Positions 30,199 through 39,511 of a DNA stretch of 64,000 nucleotides are shown one piece after another. The stretch is from Thalassolituus hydrocarboniclasticus. GTDB lineage: Bacteria > Pseudomonadota > Gammaproteobacteria > Pseudomonadales > Oceanobacteraceae. The translations under genes and the position numbers were made by a program. The stretch is taken from positions 2,324,448-2,388,447 of the forward strand of contig NZ_CP054475.1 in assembly GCF_025345565.1 (NCBI RefSeq), in the 5' to 3' direction. Under the pieces are notes generated by a model. It worked only from the letters and a program-made list of their open reading frames with translations, did not search any database and was not told where the DNA came from. Position 1 is the stretch's first letter. Each line of letters begins with the position of its first letter.

Positions 30199-31338
30199 AT
30201 GCAACAGCGTGACCCCTACCAGCACCATGTAAACCCCGAGCATTATGCCGAGCTGCTGGAGGTAAAAGCACAGCGCCTGCGCGATCTGTTTGCCGACTTT
30301 AATCCGCCGTCATTACAGGTGCATGCCAGTGCCCCGAGCCACTTCCGCCTGCGCGCGGAATTCCGTCTGTGGCACGATGGCGACCGTTGTTTTTACGCCA
30401 TGTTTGAGCCGGGCGATAAGAGCAAAGTCTATGAAGTGCGTGAATTTCCCATCGCCTCGCATCTGATTAACGAATTAATGGTCCGCCTGCTGGAGGACAT
30501 CCAGCCGAACGAGCTGCTGCGCCGCAAACTGTTTCAGGTCGAGTTTTTAACCACCCTGAGCGGTGATGCCTTAATCACACTGATTTATCACAAGCCATTA
30601 GGTGATGAATGGCGCGCCGAAGCCGAAGCACTGCAGGCCCGTCTGGGCTTCCCGATTGTTGGCCGCTCACGCAAGCAAAAGCTGGTACTGGAACGTGACT
30701 ATGTGAACGAAGCCCTGCAGGTGGACGGCAAAACCCTGCACTACCGCCAGATTGAAGGGGGCTTTACCCAGCCCAATGGCGAGATGAATCAGCAGATGCT
30801 GAGCTGGGCCCGTTCTGCCGCCGCTGAGATTAACAATAGTGATAACAACGGCGAGCCGTCATCCGACCTGCTGGAGCTGTATTGCGGCAACGGTAATTTC
30901 TCCATGGCGCTGGCCGATACTTTCCGCCGCGTACTGGCGACCGAAATTTCCAAAACCTCGGTCGCGGCCGCCCAGGTCAATATTGCCGATAACCAGCTTG
31001 ATAACGTCGTGATTGCGCGTTTATCCAGCGAAGAATTTGTGCAGGCCCTGCGCGGCGAACGCACCTTTGAGCGGCTGTCCGGCGTCGATTTAAGCAGCTA
31101 CGATTTCCGTACCGTACTGGTCGATCCGCCACGCGCCGGGCTGGATGATGAATCGGTGAAACAGGTGCAGGGCTACGACAATATTATTTATATCTCCTGT
31201 AACCCCAATACCCTTTACGACAACCTGCAGGTGCTGTGCAACACCCACGAGATCAAACGCTTTGCGCTGTTTGATCAGTTCCCCTATACCGACCATATCG
31301 AAACCGGTGTGGTCCTGACCCGGAAAAACCCTTCATGA
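30199..31338 (+). CDS. trmA: tRNA (uracil-5-)-methyltransferase
   Basis: Makes 5-methyluridine (T54) in the T-loop of tRNA. The 379-residue protein has the TrmA-type start [25 protein letters not shown] (shown in part), SAM-binding [25 protein letters not shown], and the nucleophile in [13 protein letters not shown] with the general base region GHIETG-like DHIETGVVL at the end. ATG 30199 is in family register; a longer frame is unsupported. It overlaps dbpA by 4 nt, so both RNA enzymes are co-expressed. Confidence 0.96.
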   Translation: MQQRDPYQHHVNPEHYAELLEVKAQRLRDLFADFNPPSLQVHASAPSHFRLRAEFRLWHDGDRCFYAMFEPGDKSKVYEVREFPIASHLINELMVRLLEDIQPNELLRRKLFQVEFLTTLSGDALITLIYHKPLGDEWRAEAEALQARLGFPIVGRSRKQKLVLERDYVNEALQVDGKTLHYRQIEGGFTQPNGEMNQQMLSWARSAAAEINNSDNNGEPSSDLLELYCGNGNFSMALADTFRRVLATEISKTSVAAAQVNIADNQLDNVVIARLSSEEFVQALRGERTFERLSGVDLSSYDFRTVLVDPPRAGLDDESVKQVQGYDNIIYISCNPNTLYDNLQVLCNTHEIKRFALFDQFPYTDHIETGVVLTRKNPS

Positions 31339-32723
31339 ACAGCACCGCATCTTCATCCTTCAGTCAGCTCGATCTGCCTGCCAGCCAGTTGCAGAATCTT
31401 GAGCGCATGGGCTACAGCCAGATGACGCCGGTACAGCAGCAGACTCTGCCGGCGGCACTGGCCGGTCAGGATATTCTTGCCCAGGCCAAAACCGGCAGCG
31501 GTAAAACCGCCGCCTTTGGTCTGCCGTTATTAAGCAAAATTAATCCGCGCTTTTTTGGTGTGCAGGCGCTGGTCCTGTGTCCGACCCGCGAACTCAGCAC
31601 TCAGGTGGCGGAAGAAATCCGCAAGCTGGCACGCTTTCAGGCCAATATTAAAGTGGTGGTGCTGTGTGGCGGTGTGTCTATTGGCCCACAAATCGGCTCG
31701 CTGGAACACGGTGCACACATCGTGGTTGGTACTCCGGGGCGGATTAAAGATCACCTGCGCAAAGAAACCCTGAAAATTGATCAGGTACAGACACTGGTGC
31801 TGGACGAAGCCGACCGCATGCTCGATATGGGTTTTACCGACGATATTCATAATATTGTGGCGCACACCCCGGCCAACCGTCAGACCCTGCTGTTTTCGGC
31901 CACGTATCCGGAAAACATCAGCCAGTTAAGTGCCGAATTTCAGCACAACCCGCTGAATGTCAAAGTCGAAGCCGTGCATCAGAGCAACAGCATCGAGCAG
32001 CATCTGGTCATCTGCGAACGCAATGAAAAAGAACAGGCACTGGCACGGGTATTAAGCCACTTTGGTATTCAGCAGGCCGTGGTGTTCTGCAACACCAAAC
32101 AGGCAACCGAAGAAGTCACCCAGATATTGCGCGATATGGGGTTTATCGCCCTCGCCCTGCACGGCGATCTGGATCAGCGTGACCGTGATCAGGTCTATGT
32201 GCAGTTCAAACAGAACAGCACCAATTTTCTGGTCGCAACCGATGTCGCTGCCCGTGGTCTGGATGTCGATGATCTGCCAGCGGTAATTAACTACGAATTA
32301 CCGCGCGACCCGGAAGTCTATGTACACCGTATCGGCCGTACCGGCCGTGCCGGTAAAGAAGGTCTGGCAATCTCTATTGCTACCGAACGCGAAGACTACA
32401 AACGCGCTGCCATTGCCGAACAACAGGGCCGCGATATTCCACTGCTGCCAATCAGTGAACTCAGCGATGTGATGCTGCAGGCAGAAAAACCGGCCAACGT
32501 CAGCCTGTGTCTGGCGGCGGGTCGTAAAGATAAACTGCGCCCCGGCGATATTCTCGGCGCCCTGACCTCACCCGGCGGTATTGCCGGCAGTGCTGTCGGT
32601 AAAATTGAAGTGCTGGATTACGCCGCTTATGTTGCAGTCCAGCGCGATCAGGCCAGAATCGCCCTGAATCATCTGCAGAAAACCCGCATAAAAGGCCGCG
32701 CCATTAAAGTACGCCGGGTTTAA
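31335..32723 (+). CDS. dbpA: ATP-dependent RNA helicase DbpA
   Basis: DEAD-box helicase of 50S subunit assembly that recognises helix 92 of 23S rRNA. The 462-residue protein has the Q motif [14 protein letters not shown], Walker [28 protein letters not shown], and [10 protein letters not shown]. The C-terminal RRM-like domain (about 390-462) with [20 protein letters not shown] is the DbpA rRNA-binding domain, which separates it from RhlB/SrmB. Coupled to trmA by an ATGA overlap and closed by a terminator. Confidence 0.95.
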   Translation: MNSTASSSFSQLDLPASQLQNLERMGYSQMTPVQQQTLPAALAGQDILAQAKTGSGKTAAFGLPLLSKINPRFFGVQALVLCPTRELSTQVAEEIRKLARFQANIKVVVLCGGVSIGPQIGSLEHGAHIVVGTPGRIKDHLRKETLKIDQVQTLVLDEADRMLDMGFTDDIHNIVAHTPANRQTLLFSATYPENISQLSAEFQHNPLNVKVEAVHQSNSIEQHLVICERNEKEQALARVLSHFGIQQAVVFCNTKQATEEVTQILRDMGFIALALHGDLDQRDRDQVYVQFKQNSTNFLVATDVAARGLDVDDLPAVINYELPRDPEVYVHRIGRTGRAGKEGLAISIATEREDYKRAAIAEQQGRDIPLLPISELSDVMLQAEKPANVSLCLAAGRKDKLRPGDILGALTSPGGIAGSAVGKIEVLDYAAYVAVQRDQARIALNHLQKTRIKGRAIKVRRV

Positions 32724-32746
32724 ACGGCGGGTAATAAGAGAAAAAT

Positions 32747-32772
32747 ACGGCTGCCGGTGCAGCCGTTTTTTT
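32747..32772 (+). terminator. Rho-independent terminator after dbpA
   Basis: ACGGCTGC / GCAGCCGT (32747-32766) with a CGGT loop, followed by T7. Confidence 0.92.
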
Positions 32773-32828
32773 ATGGCTCAGAAAACAGTGTCTGTAAAAA
32801 TCTGACGACTGACCGCAGCAGGATAACG

Positions 32829-32880
32829 CTGTTGTTAAATCCTGTTGTTAAATCCTGCTGTTAAACCCTGTTGTTAAACC
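32829..32880 (+). repeat. 13-bp tandem repeat, four copies
   Basis: CTGTTGTTAAATC twice, then CTGCTGTTAAACC and CTGTTGTTAAACC, end to end at 32829-32880. It lies in the leader of the acetyltransferase gene. An ORF starting inside it (32871) uses TTG and is not adopted. Confidence 0.75.
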
Positions 32881-32939
32881 CGGTTATTGATAAGATACTT
32901 TGCGGCAATAACCGTTATAACACTGCTGAGTACTCCACT

Positions 32940-33533
32940 ATGCTGCCTGACGCTTCATTTCTGCATCCTCTGTCGCTCCAGGCTGCGACAGACACCGATG
33001 TACCGGCGCTCTGTGCATTAATGAATCTGTGTTATCGCGGCAGCGAAGACGGTACTGAAGCGCAATTACGGGGCTGGACTTCGGAAGTCGGTCTGGTCGC
33101 TGGTCAGCGTATTCAGCCCGACGATTTACAGGCCTTTATTCATCGTGCGGATGTGAATTTTTTCTGCATTAAAAATAATGCCGACATTATCGCCTGCTTT
33201 TCTCTGATACAAAAAAAATTACAACCACTGGAAAGCCAACAGGTAGTGGCATGTGAATTCGGCAGCTTTGCCGTACATCCGCACTATCAGGCACAGGGAC
33301 TGGGTAAGCAGTTACTATCCTGGGGCGAAGCCTTCGCCTCTGATCTGAATTGCACCGTCATGCAGATGCAGGTACTGGCACCCCGGGAAGATTTAATTGC
33401 CTATTATCAGAGACGCGGATATCAGCTGACGTCCTCACGGGCTCCTTTCCCCAAACAACTGGCGGTCGGTACACCATTGCAGAATGACCTGAGTCTGGTG
33501 CTGATGGAAAAAGACATTTCTGTACGGAGTTAG
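32940..33533 (+). CDS. GNAT family N-acetyltransferase
   Basis: A 197-residue acetyl-CoA-dependent acetyltransferase. The N-terminal ALMNLCYRGSEDG is a family start, and the acetyl-CoA loop is AVHPHYQAQGLGKQLLSWGE (motif A with QGLGK). The C-terminal YYQRRGYQ is the usual motif B tail. Substrate unknown. I start at ATG 32940, the methionine nearest to the conserved domain. The ribosome site is weak. The gene stands alone behind the tandem repeat. Confidence 0.85.
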   Translation: MLPDASFLHPLSLQAATDTDVPALCALMNLCYRGSEDGTEAQLRGWTSEVGLVAGQRIQPDDLQAFIHRADVNFFCIKNNADIIACFSLIQKKLQPLESQQVVACEFGSFAVHPHYQAQGLGKQLLSWGEAFASDLNCTVMQMQVLAPREDLIAYYQRRGYQLTSSRAPFPKQLAVGTPLQNDLSLVLMEKDISVRS

Positions 33534-33560
33534 GCTGTTTGCAGAGCCGGAGTGCATGAA

Positions 33561-35516
33561 TTAAGCAGCGCTGATCTGCGCCGGAAAAATCAGTAATAAC
33601 GACAAGCCGCTCTTACTTTGCTGCTTACCCGGCTCTTGAGCAGATTCTTCAACGCGGATGCTGCCATGCAGAAGGTGCGTCACCCACTGGTGCACCAGAT
33701 GAAGGCCCAGACCTGTTGACCCCTGTCCACGGGCACTGGTAACGAAAGGGTCAAACAGACGACCTGCGATGTCAGCATGTACACCCTGGCCATTATCGCT
33801 GACGCGAATATTGACCATGGCTTCGTCGTCCTGCCATGCCTGCAAAGTCACCCGGCCTGCGCTTATATCGGTTAAACCGTGAATCACCGCATTCACGATC
33901 AGATTCTGTAATATTTGCGAAACAATGCCCGGATATCCCTGCAACTGAAGATCTCCGGCGATCGTTACATCAACGTTAACTCCGGCGTTATTCAGCATTA
34001 CCTGCATAGAGCGTAATAAATCATCGCATACCTGCTGAAGGGAGAAGCCGACAACTTCGTCACTGGCGCGATCAATGGCCAGACGTTTAAAGCTCTCAAC
34101 CCGGGTTTTGGCGCGCCGGAGGTTTTCGCTCAGCAACGCCAGTCCCTCGCGGTTATGCTGAATATAATCGCTCAGCGCCTGACGGCTTAACCCCTCATCA
34201 AAGGCTTTAGCCAGATCATTCAGCTGGTCTTCCAGTGTCGATGCCAGCATCAGTGCCCCTCCCACCGGGGTATTCAGCTCGTGCGCGACACCGGCCACCA
34301 TCATGCCAAGCGCCGATAATTTACGGGTTTCAACCAGCTCATCCTGTAAAATACGCTGTGCCTGCAAGCTGGTATCCAGTCTTTTATTCACGGCTTCAAG
34401 CTGCTCTTTTTCCCGCTGCAGCTGCAGGTTCAGCTGATAGCGCTGATATTGCTGCAGCAGATCATGATGCAATAGGCGGCCACCAAGCAAAATAATCACC
34501 ACCATCAGCAATACTCCTGGCCATGCAGACTGCCAGCGTATCGCTGACATATAAGCTTTATTACTGCGAACCATAAGATAAACCGGTGTGGTATTAGCAC
34601 CGGCTGCAGCCTTAGCCAGATTAATTTTCAGACTACTGATCATTTCTCCGGAAAATACCGAGGCGGAGATAACAGAGCGTGATAGCAACTCGCGCCAAAG
34701 CTCAGGCTGACTGACCTGCAGCGTATTATTCTTATGTCCCAGATCATTACCCCACTCCAGATCAGCCTGCGGATTTAAAATCCAGTAACCTTTTTCATCG
34801 GCGATCAATAACTCAGCATCGTGATCAGACAGCGTTCTCAGTTGCTTCAGCAAATTTCTGAAATCATAGTTAATCAGCAATAAACCAGCTTGCTTGCCGT
34901 CATCAACACCGGTACGGATACCCGCTCTCAGAGTCGGCTCATAAGGTTCAACAATCGCGCCATTCTCGATATTAAGATCCAGTCCGGAGAAATAGACCTC
35001 GGGGGGTACCGTCTTCATGGCATCCTGAAAATAATAGCGCTGACTTTTATTCTGCAGTTTATCTTCGGGGGTAATCATTACCTGACCTTTGTCGATATCC
35101 ACCCTAACCCGCTCCTGCCCCTGTCCATCCAGCCAGCGCAGTTGTAAAAGATTATCCAGAGAATAAACAAAGTCTGAAAATCGTCCGGCAATCAGCGATG
35201 CATCCAACATTGAGTCAGAAGATATTCCCTGCGAAATACCCTGATCGCGATACAGGATAGAAACAATATTGCGGACATCACCCAGTTCGCGGTTCAGATA
35301 AGCCGACGCGGTACCAAGAATATAATCGTGCCGGGTATTAATTTCACTGATGTATGACTGGCGAAAAAAATAGCTGACGGACATTCCGGCAGCCAGCGCG
35401 ACCACAAGCAACAGCAGCAGAAAACGCAAACCACGCTTGCGCTTGCGGGAAACTGCAAGATAAGGGAAATTTCCTGCCAGCTTTTCTGACAGGCGTTGCA
35501 GGAGAGCAAAAGGCAT
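33561..35516 (-). CDS. membrane sensor histidine kinase
   Basis: A 651-residue kinase: cytoplasmic start, TM1 (about 31-50), extracytoplasmic dCache-like sensor (about 55-325), TM2 (332-348), a coiled coil, HisKA-like helix with His412 in VAHELNTPVGG, and HATPase (N box NLIVNAVIHG, DNGQGV, GSTGLGLHLVHQ). No receiver domain follows. Its start overlaps the stop of the REC-EAL gene by 1 nt (TGATG), so the two are a signalling pair. The sensed signal is unknown; the sensor domain type binds small organic ligands in other proteins. All catalytic motifs are intact. Confidence 0.92.
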   Translation of the reverse strand: MPFALLQRLSEKLAGNFPYLAVSRKRKRGLRFLLLLLVVALAAGMSVSYFFRQSYISEINTRHDYILGTASAYLNRELGDVRNIVSILYRDQGISQGISSDSMLDASLIAGRFSDFVYSLDNLLQLRWLDGQGQERVRVDIDKGQVMITPEDKLQNKSQRYYFQDAMKTVPPEVYFSGLDLNIENGAIVEPYEPTLRAGIRTGVDDGKQAGLLLINYDFRNLLKQLRTLSDHDAELLIADEKGYWILNPQADLEWGNDLGHKNNTLQVSQPELWRELLSRSVISASVFSGEMISSLKINLAKAAAGANTTPVYLMVRSNKAYMSAIRWQSAWPGVLLMVVIILLGGRLLHHDLLQQYQRYQLNLQLQREKEQLEAVNKRLDTSLQAQRILQDELVETRKLSALGMMVAGVAHELNTPVGGALMLASTLEDQLNDLAKAFDEGLSRQALSDYIQHNREGLALLSENLRRAKTRVESFKRLAIDRASDEVVGFSLQQVCDDLLRSMQVMLNNAGVNVDVTIAGDLQLQGYPGIVSQILQNLIVNAVIHGLTDISAGRVTLQAWQDDEAMVNIRVSDNGQGVHADIAGRLFDPFVTSARGQGSTGLGLHLVHQWVTHLLHGSIRVEESAQEPGKQQSKSGLSLLLIFPAQISAA

Positions 35517-37726
35517 CAGGGGCGGGACTTTAACCAGGCAATAGCATCATCGATGGTCATTGGCCGTGCAAAAAAATAGCCCTGGCCGATACGACAACCA
35601 ACCTCCTGCAGCCATTGATTCTGTGCTTCTGTTTCGACGCCTTCAGCAACAATATGATAGCCGAAGCGCTGACCGATTTTGGCTACCATTTCAACCGCGT
35701 GGCGATCTTCTTCTGAGTTTTCAATGCCATTTATAAAGGACCGGTCAATTTTCAGGGTGGTAGCCGCCAGGCGTGTGATATGCGACAGCGATGAATAGCC
35801 GGTGCCGAAATCGTCAATACTGACCCCCATACCTGCGTCCATAAATTGCCGCAATATTTTGTCAAAATGACGATAATCAGCCATCGCCTGAGATTCCGTA
35901 ACTTCTATTTCAAGCAGTTGCGGATTGACCTGACCTCCCTCAATGGCGTTAAAAATCTCCTGAATATAATCGCGGTTTTTCAGATCAGAAACCGTCGCAT
36001 TGAAAGAAACGGGCAAGTCAAATCCGGCCGCCTTCAGCTGCTGAACCGCAGAAAACGTCGAACGTAAAACATGCAGATCCAGACTACCGATCAGACCGGA
36101 GGTTTCTGCCAGCGGAATAAATACATCCGGGGGAATAAAATTACCATCGCGTTTCTGCCAGCGTACCAGCGCTTCGAAACCCACCGGCTTCTGACTGAGC
36201 AGCTCAACTTTTGGCTGCAGCATAATAAAAAGCTCATTATTCTGCAGCGCCTGTTGAAGCTCCAGTAACAGCAGATGGCTGCTGGTAATTTTTTCACGAT
36301 ACCCCGGAGTGTAACCAATCAGATTCAGGTTGTAGCCACTGCCAACGGACAACGTAATTTCAGCCAGGTGCAGGATTTCCTGCGGCGAGCTGTCTTCAAG
36401 CAGATTAAGTTCAAGCTTGCAGAATATCAGCTGTATATGATGCTGAACGCCTGACAACATTAATACCTGTTCACACACCTGCAGCAACCGCGCTTCATCA
36501 GGCTGTGTACTGTGATTAAAAATCATGGCGAATGAATCGGTACTGCACGTGGCAAAACAACTGCAGCCCGGCAGTTGCTGCTGCAGCGCGGCGGCGGCGG
36601 CCTGCAGCAGACTTTCGCAATAGCTCTCACCAAAGGTGACCATCGCATCCTGAAAGTTTTTTATGCGGGCAAGCAACAATACCCCTTCCCGGCGCTCCTT
36701 TTCATTGAGTGTGCCAAGCTCACGCAATAAACCATTACGGTTACGTATACCCAGAAAATCATCAAAGTAGGCCAGGCGACTGACGCGATTCAGCAGTGCA
36801 ACATTAGCAAAACCACTGCGGATATTTTCACTGAACACACGCAGCAGGTTGATATGAGCTTCGGTCAGGTCAAACAAGCCATCAATCAGAACCAGATATT
36901 CGGCCCCGTCAATGGCGTGAGTTTCAAAATACAGAACGGAATGGTCATTGCGGAACTGATGACTCTGGCTGCTGGAAGCAGTGCGCAAGGTTTCCAGACG
37001 CCCAGCCGGTTCGAGATCACTGACCGCTATGTCCGGCATATTGCTGTAGTGACCGGAGCTGGCTATCACCTGTGCAGCCTCAAGGGACCTTTCCCGGAAT
37101 TGCCCCATACAGACAATGCCACCCACTCCGGCACCAATGATAAGGCTGATATTCGTCAGCACCGCCTGGGTTAATGCTCCCAGTTCCTGCTGACTGTGCA
37201 GGTTACGGGATGCGTCCAGAATCAGCTGCAAGCCACGCTGTGCCCGGCTCAGCTCCATCATGTAGTGCCAGGTGCGCAGATGGCTGCCCACCACGGAATG
37301 CAGCTTTTCGCGGTTCAGGTCCGCTTTGTTCCAGTATTCATCAATATCGTACTGACGCATGACATCGGTCTCGGGAGCCACACCCGGCTGCCCGGTCAGC
37401 AGCACGATACGGATTGAGGAATTACCCAGAACCTCGCGCACAGAGCTGACCAGCCGCAGGCCGGCGTCATCCTGCTCCATTACCACATCCAGCAGCATTA
37501 CCGCGATATCGTCGTGTTCAGCCAGTATCTCCGCCGCCTGAACCGCCGAGGAAGCAGTCAGAACTTCAACATCCTGACCTCTGAATTGCAGACCGCTCAG
37601 ACCATGCAGCAGCGAAGCCTGATAGACAGGATCATCTTCAACGCTGAGAATCTTCCAGCGGACATGGGCTTGCTGCGGGGATATATTGGATTCATCGTCA
37701 CTGAAAACGAAGGCGTCATGAGACAT
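35516..37726 (-). CDS. response regulator with REC, GGDEF-like and EAL domains
   Basis: A 736-residue protein: REC (about 24-145, phospho-acceptor Asp80), a middle DUF3369-like region (about 150-310), a GGDEF-like fold (about 320-470) without the GGDEF motif, so probably inactive, and EAL (about 480-735). The EAL site looks active: FEALVRW, EIEVTESQAMADY, DDFGTGYSSL, KIDRSF, AEGVET. It should cleave c-di-GMP on phosphorylation by the coupled kinase downstream. The Shine-Dalgarno is AAGGA, 10 nt before the ATG. Two palindromes lie upstream. Confidence 0.93.
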   Translation of the reverse strand: MSHDAFVFSDDESNISPQQAHVRWKILSVEDDPVYQASLLHGLSGLQFRGQDVEVLTASSAVQAAEILAEHDDIAVMLLDVVMEQDDAGLRLVSSVREVLGNSSIRIVLLTGQPGVAPETDVMRQYDIDEYWNKADLNREKLHSVVGSHLRTWHYMMELSRAQRGLQLILDASRNLHSQQELGALTQAVLTNISLIIGAGVGGIVCMGQFRERSLEAAQVIASSGHYSNMPDIAVSDLEPAGRLETLRTASSSQSHQFRNDHSVLYFETHAIDGAEYLVLIDGLFDLTEAHINLLRVFSENIRSGFANVALLNRVSRLAYFDDFLGIRNRNGLLRELGTLNEKERREGVLLLARIKNFQDAMVTFGESYCESLLQAAAAALQQQLPGCSCFATCSTDSFAMIFNHSTQPDEARLLQVCEQVLMLSGVQHHIQLIFCKLELNLLEDSSPQEILHLAEITLSVGSGYNLNLIGYTPGYREKITSSHLLLLELQQALQNNELFIMLQPKVELLSQKPVGFEALVRWQKRDGNFIPPDVFIPLAETSGLIGSLDLHVLRSTFSAVQQLKAAGFDLPVSFNATVSDLKNRDYIQEIFNAIEGGQVNPQLLEIEVTESQAMADYRHFDKILRQFMDAGMGVSIDDFGTGYSSLSHITRLAATTLKIDRSFINGIENSEEDRHAVEMVAKIGQRFGYHIVAEGVETEAQNQWLQEVGCRIGQGYFFARPMTIDDAIAWLKSRP

Positions 37727-37811
37727 GTGTGTGCTGTCCTTGTCTTACCGGTTCAGACAGAAGCTGAGCCGATAAACACTGAATATTGAGCTTTATATAG
37801 TTATAGGGGAT

Positions 37812-37844
37812 AGCATCAGATGCTGCCATTGATAGCTGCTATCA
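37812..37844. promoter_or_regulatory. two adjacent palindromes upstream of the REC-EAL gene
   Basis: AGCATCAGATGCT (37812-37824) and TGATAGCTGCTATCA (37830-37844) are perfect odd-centred palindromes about 85-120 nt upstream of the start. They are a candidate operator pair. On the minus strand, TATAAC/TATATAAA-like -10 boxes are close to 37797-37805. Confidence 0.5.
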
Positions 37845-37959
37845 AAAACCGCTTTCTGGCCCAACTGATGATAAATCAGGAAAAAACCGCAGATAACACG
37901 TCAATTCCCGCCATAAAGGACAGTGCAGAGCTTTTTTGAAACGCGTATTGCAGCAAAAG

Positions 37960-38715
37960 CTAATTCTTAACCATCAGGCTGATGCTCATAGCAATGCATA
38001 CCGCCACGGTCATCAGACGGACAAACACCACGCCGCGCCGTACCGCCGTTGCCGCCCCCAGACGAGCGCCCAGCGCCTGCCCCAGCGCCATGCTTAAACC
38101 AACAACCCATGCGATCTGACCCGATAAAATAAAAATCAACAGTGAAACAACATTAGTGGTGAAATTCAGGAGTTTGGCATGTGCAGTGGCCTGCAGCATA
38201 TTCATACCACGCAGCTGACAATAACCCAGGGTGAAAAAGGTGCCGGTACCCGGCCCGAAAAAACCATCATAAAAGCCAACGGCCGGAACCACACTGGCGT
38301 TAAATTGCCCGGCGCTCAGCCTTGCGTTTGTTTCCTGTTCTCCTGCTTTACGTGCCAGCAGTAAATAAAGAGCAATCATGATTAAGGCATAGGGCATAAC
38401 CGCAACCAGCAAGGCGCTGTCGAACCACTGAATCGCCAGTGCGCCGGCAGCAGCGCCCAGCGCCGTGATTGCCACACTCCAGCGCTGGAGCATGGGATCG
38501 ACCAGACCTTCGCGCACAAAAAACCGGGTTGCGGTAAAGCTGCCAAAGCACGCCTGCAGCTTATTGGTGGCAATCGCCTGCACCGGATTCAGCCCGGCGA
38601 CCAGCAGGGCCGGGATGGTCAGCAGCCCGCCTCCTCCGGCAATGGCATCAATAAAACCCGCCGCACCGGCCACCAGCGCTAACAAAAGCAACACATCAAC
38701 AGATAACTCAGGCAT
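37960..38715 (-). CDS. TSUP / TauE-SafE family permease
   Basis: A 251-residue membrane protein with about seven to eight helices. The paired motifs GFIDAIAGGGGLLTIPALLVAG and GFYDGFFGPGTGTFFTLG are the repeated TSUP signature, so it probably exports sulfite, sulfoacetate or another organic anion. No sulfur-metabolism genes adjoin it, so the substrate is open. It is divergent from the 38819 gene. Confidence 0.9.
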   Translation of the reverse strand: MPELSVDVLLLLALVAGAAGFIDAIAGGGGLLTIPALLVAGLNPVQAIATNKLQACFGSFTATRFFVREGLVDPMLQRWSVAITALGAAAGALAIQWFDSALLVAVMPYALIMIALYLLLARKAGEQETNARLSAGQFNASVVPAVGFYDGFFGPGTGTFFTLGYCQLRGMNMLQATAHAKLLNFTTNVVSLLIFILSGQIAWVVGLSMALGQALGARLGAATAVRRGVVFVRLMTVAVCIAMSISLMVKN

Positions 38716-38818
38716 AGTATTCTTTGCGGAAGATAAACATTGATTATCATACGCGAAGGCCGGGGGTGCAGACAGGGGCGCTTTCCGGCCTGCTGCGATG
38801 GCGTCAGACGGAGCCTTT

Positions 38819-39400
38819 ATGACCTCAGATATTCACCACACCCAGGACGGTAAACCGTTAAGTCACTCCGATACGGAGAAGCGACGGCTGGAACGTGATG
38901 CGGCCAAGCTCTTTATGCGGGCCTATGAGCGGGAATTTCATCAGCCAATCCGTCATATCTGGCATAACGAACCGGCCAAGCCGGATATTTCCTGTTATTT
39001 ACAGGGCGAAGCGCTGGATCTGGAAATCGCACATTTATATGCCAGCGAGAATGAAGCACGTATTGCCTCGGGCGACCACCCGCGGGAAACCGATCATAAT
39101 CACTACCATGGCGATGACCATCTGTGGAGTTATCTCGCCGACCTCGCCAGTCTGGAAAGCGGACGTAAACTGCACACTGCACTTAACCGTATTCTGGTGA
39201 ATAAAGCGCGCAAGCGTTATCACTCCAAACGCGTCTGGCTGGTCATCCGCAATGCCAGTCCGCTGTGGAACCGCGATGATTTTTTACCCATTGTCCGCCA
39301 TCTGAAACTGCCCCACCATTGTTTTGAAAAAATCTGGTTACTACCGGATTTTCCCGGCGAGCAGGAGCTGATTGAAATCAGCCATTCTGCGGCAAAATAA
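38819..39400 (+). CDS. protein of unknown function with a PD-(D/E)XK-like core
   Basis: A 193-residue soluble protein. The stretch PDISCYLQGEALDLEIAHLY (55-74) has the PD...(D/E)x(E) spacing of restriction-endonuclease-fold proteins, with D56, D67 and E69, but an I-A follows where lysine is usual. A later part with a K/R-rich helix then KRVWLVIRNASPLWNRDDFLPIV and a WLLPDFPG end resembles the same class. A His-rich run (HNHYHGDDH, 93-101) is unusual. Start ATG 38819 has CGGAG 6 nt upstream. Nuclease activity is inference; key residues may be changed. Confidence 0.5.
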   Translation: MTSDIHHTQDGKPLSHSDTEKRRLERDAAKLFMRAYEREFHQPIRHIWHNEPAKPDISCYLQGEALDLEIAHLYASENEARIASGDHPRETDHNHYHGDDHLWSYLADLASLESGRKLHTALNRILVNKARKRYHSKRVWLVIRNASPLWNRDDFLPIVRHLKLPHHCFEKIWLLPDFPGEQELIEISHSAAK

Positions 39401-39422
39401 TCAGCCATTCTGCGGCAAAATA
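39377..39422 (+). repeat. 23-bp tandem duplication across a stop codon
   Basis: ATCAGCCATTCTGCGGCAAAATA occurs at 39377-39399 and 39400-39422 without mismatch, with the start of a third copy after it. The first copy encodes the last residues and stop of the 38819 gene. Confidence 0.8.
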
Positions 39423-39461
39423 ATCAGCCGCCTTTATCAGCCAGAACAGTAGCGCGAAAAT

Positions 39462-39494
39462 AAAAAAGCCCCACTCCAATGAGCGGGGCTTTTC
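39462..39494. terminator. Rho-independent terminator, bidirectional
   Basis: AAAAGCCCC pairs with GGGGCTTTT, and an inner CTC-CAAT-GAG stem extends it. It lies between the 38819 gene (+) and the permease gene (-), which converge. Confidence 0.85.
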
Positions 39495-39511
39495 AGCACA
39501 TCAATAAATAC

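Noticed and set aside
32829-32880. Tandem repeat as a CRISPR array
   Set aside because: Units are contiguous with no spacers.
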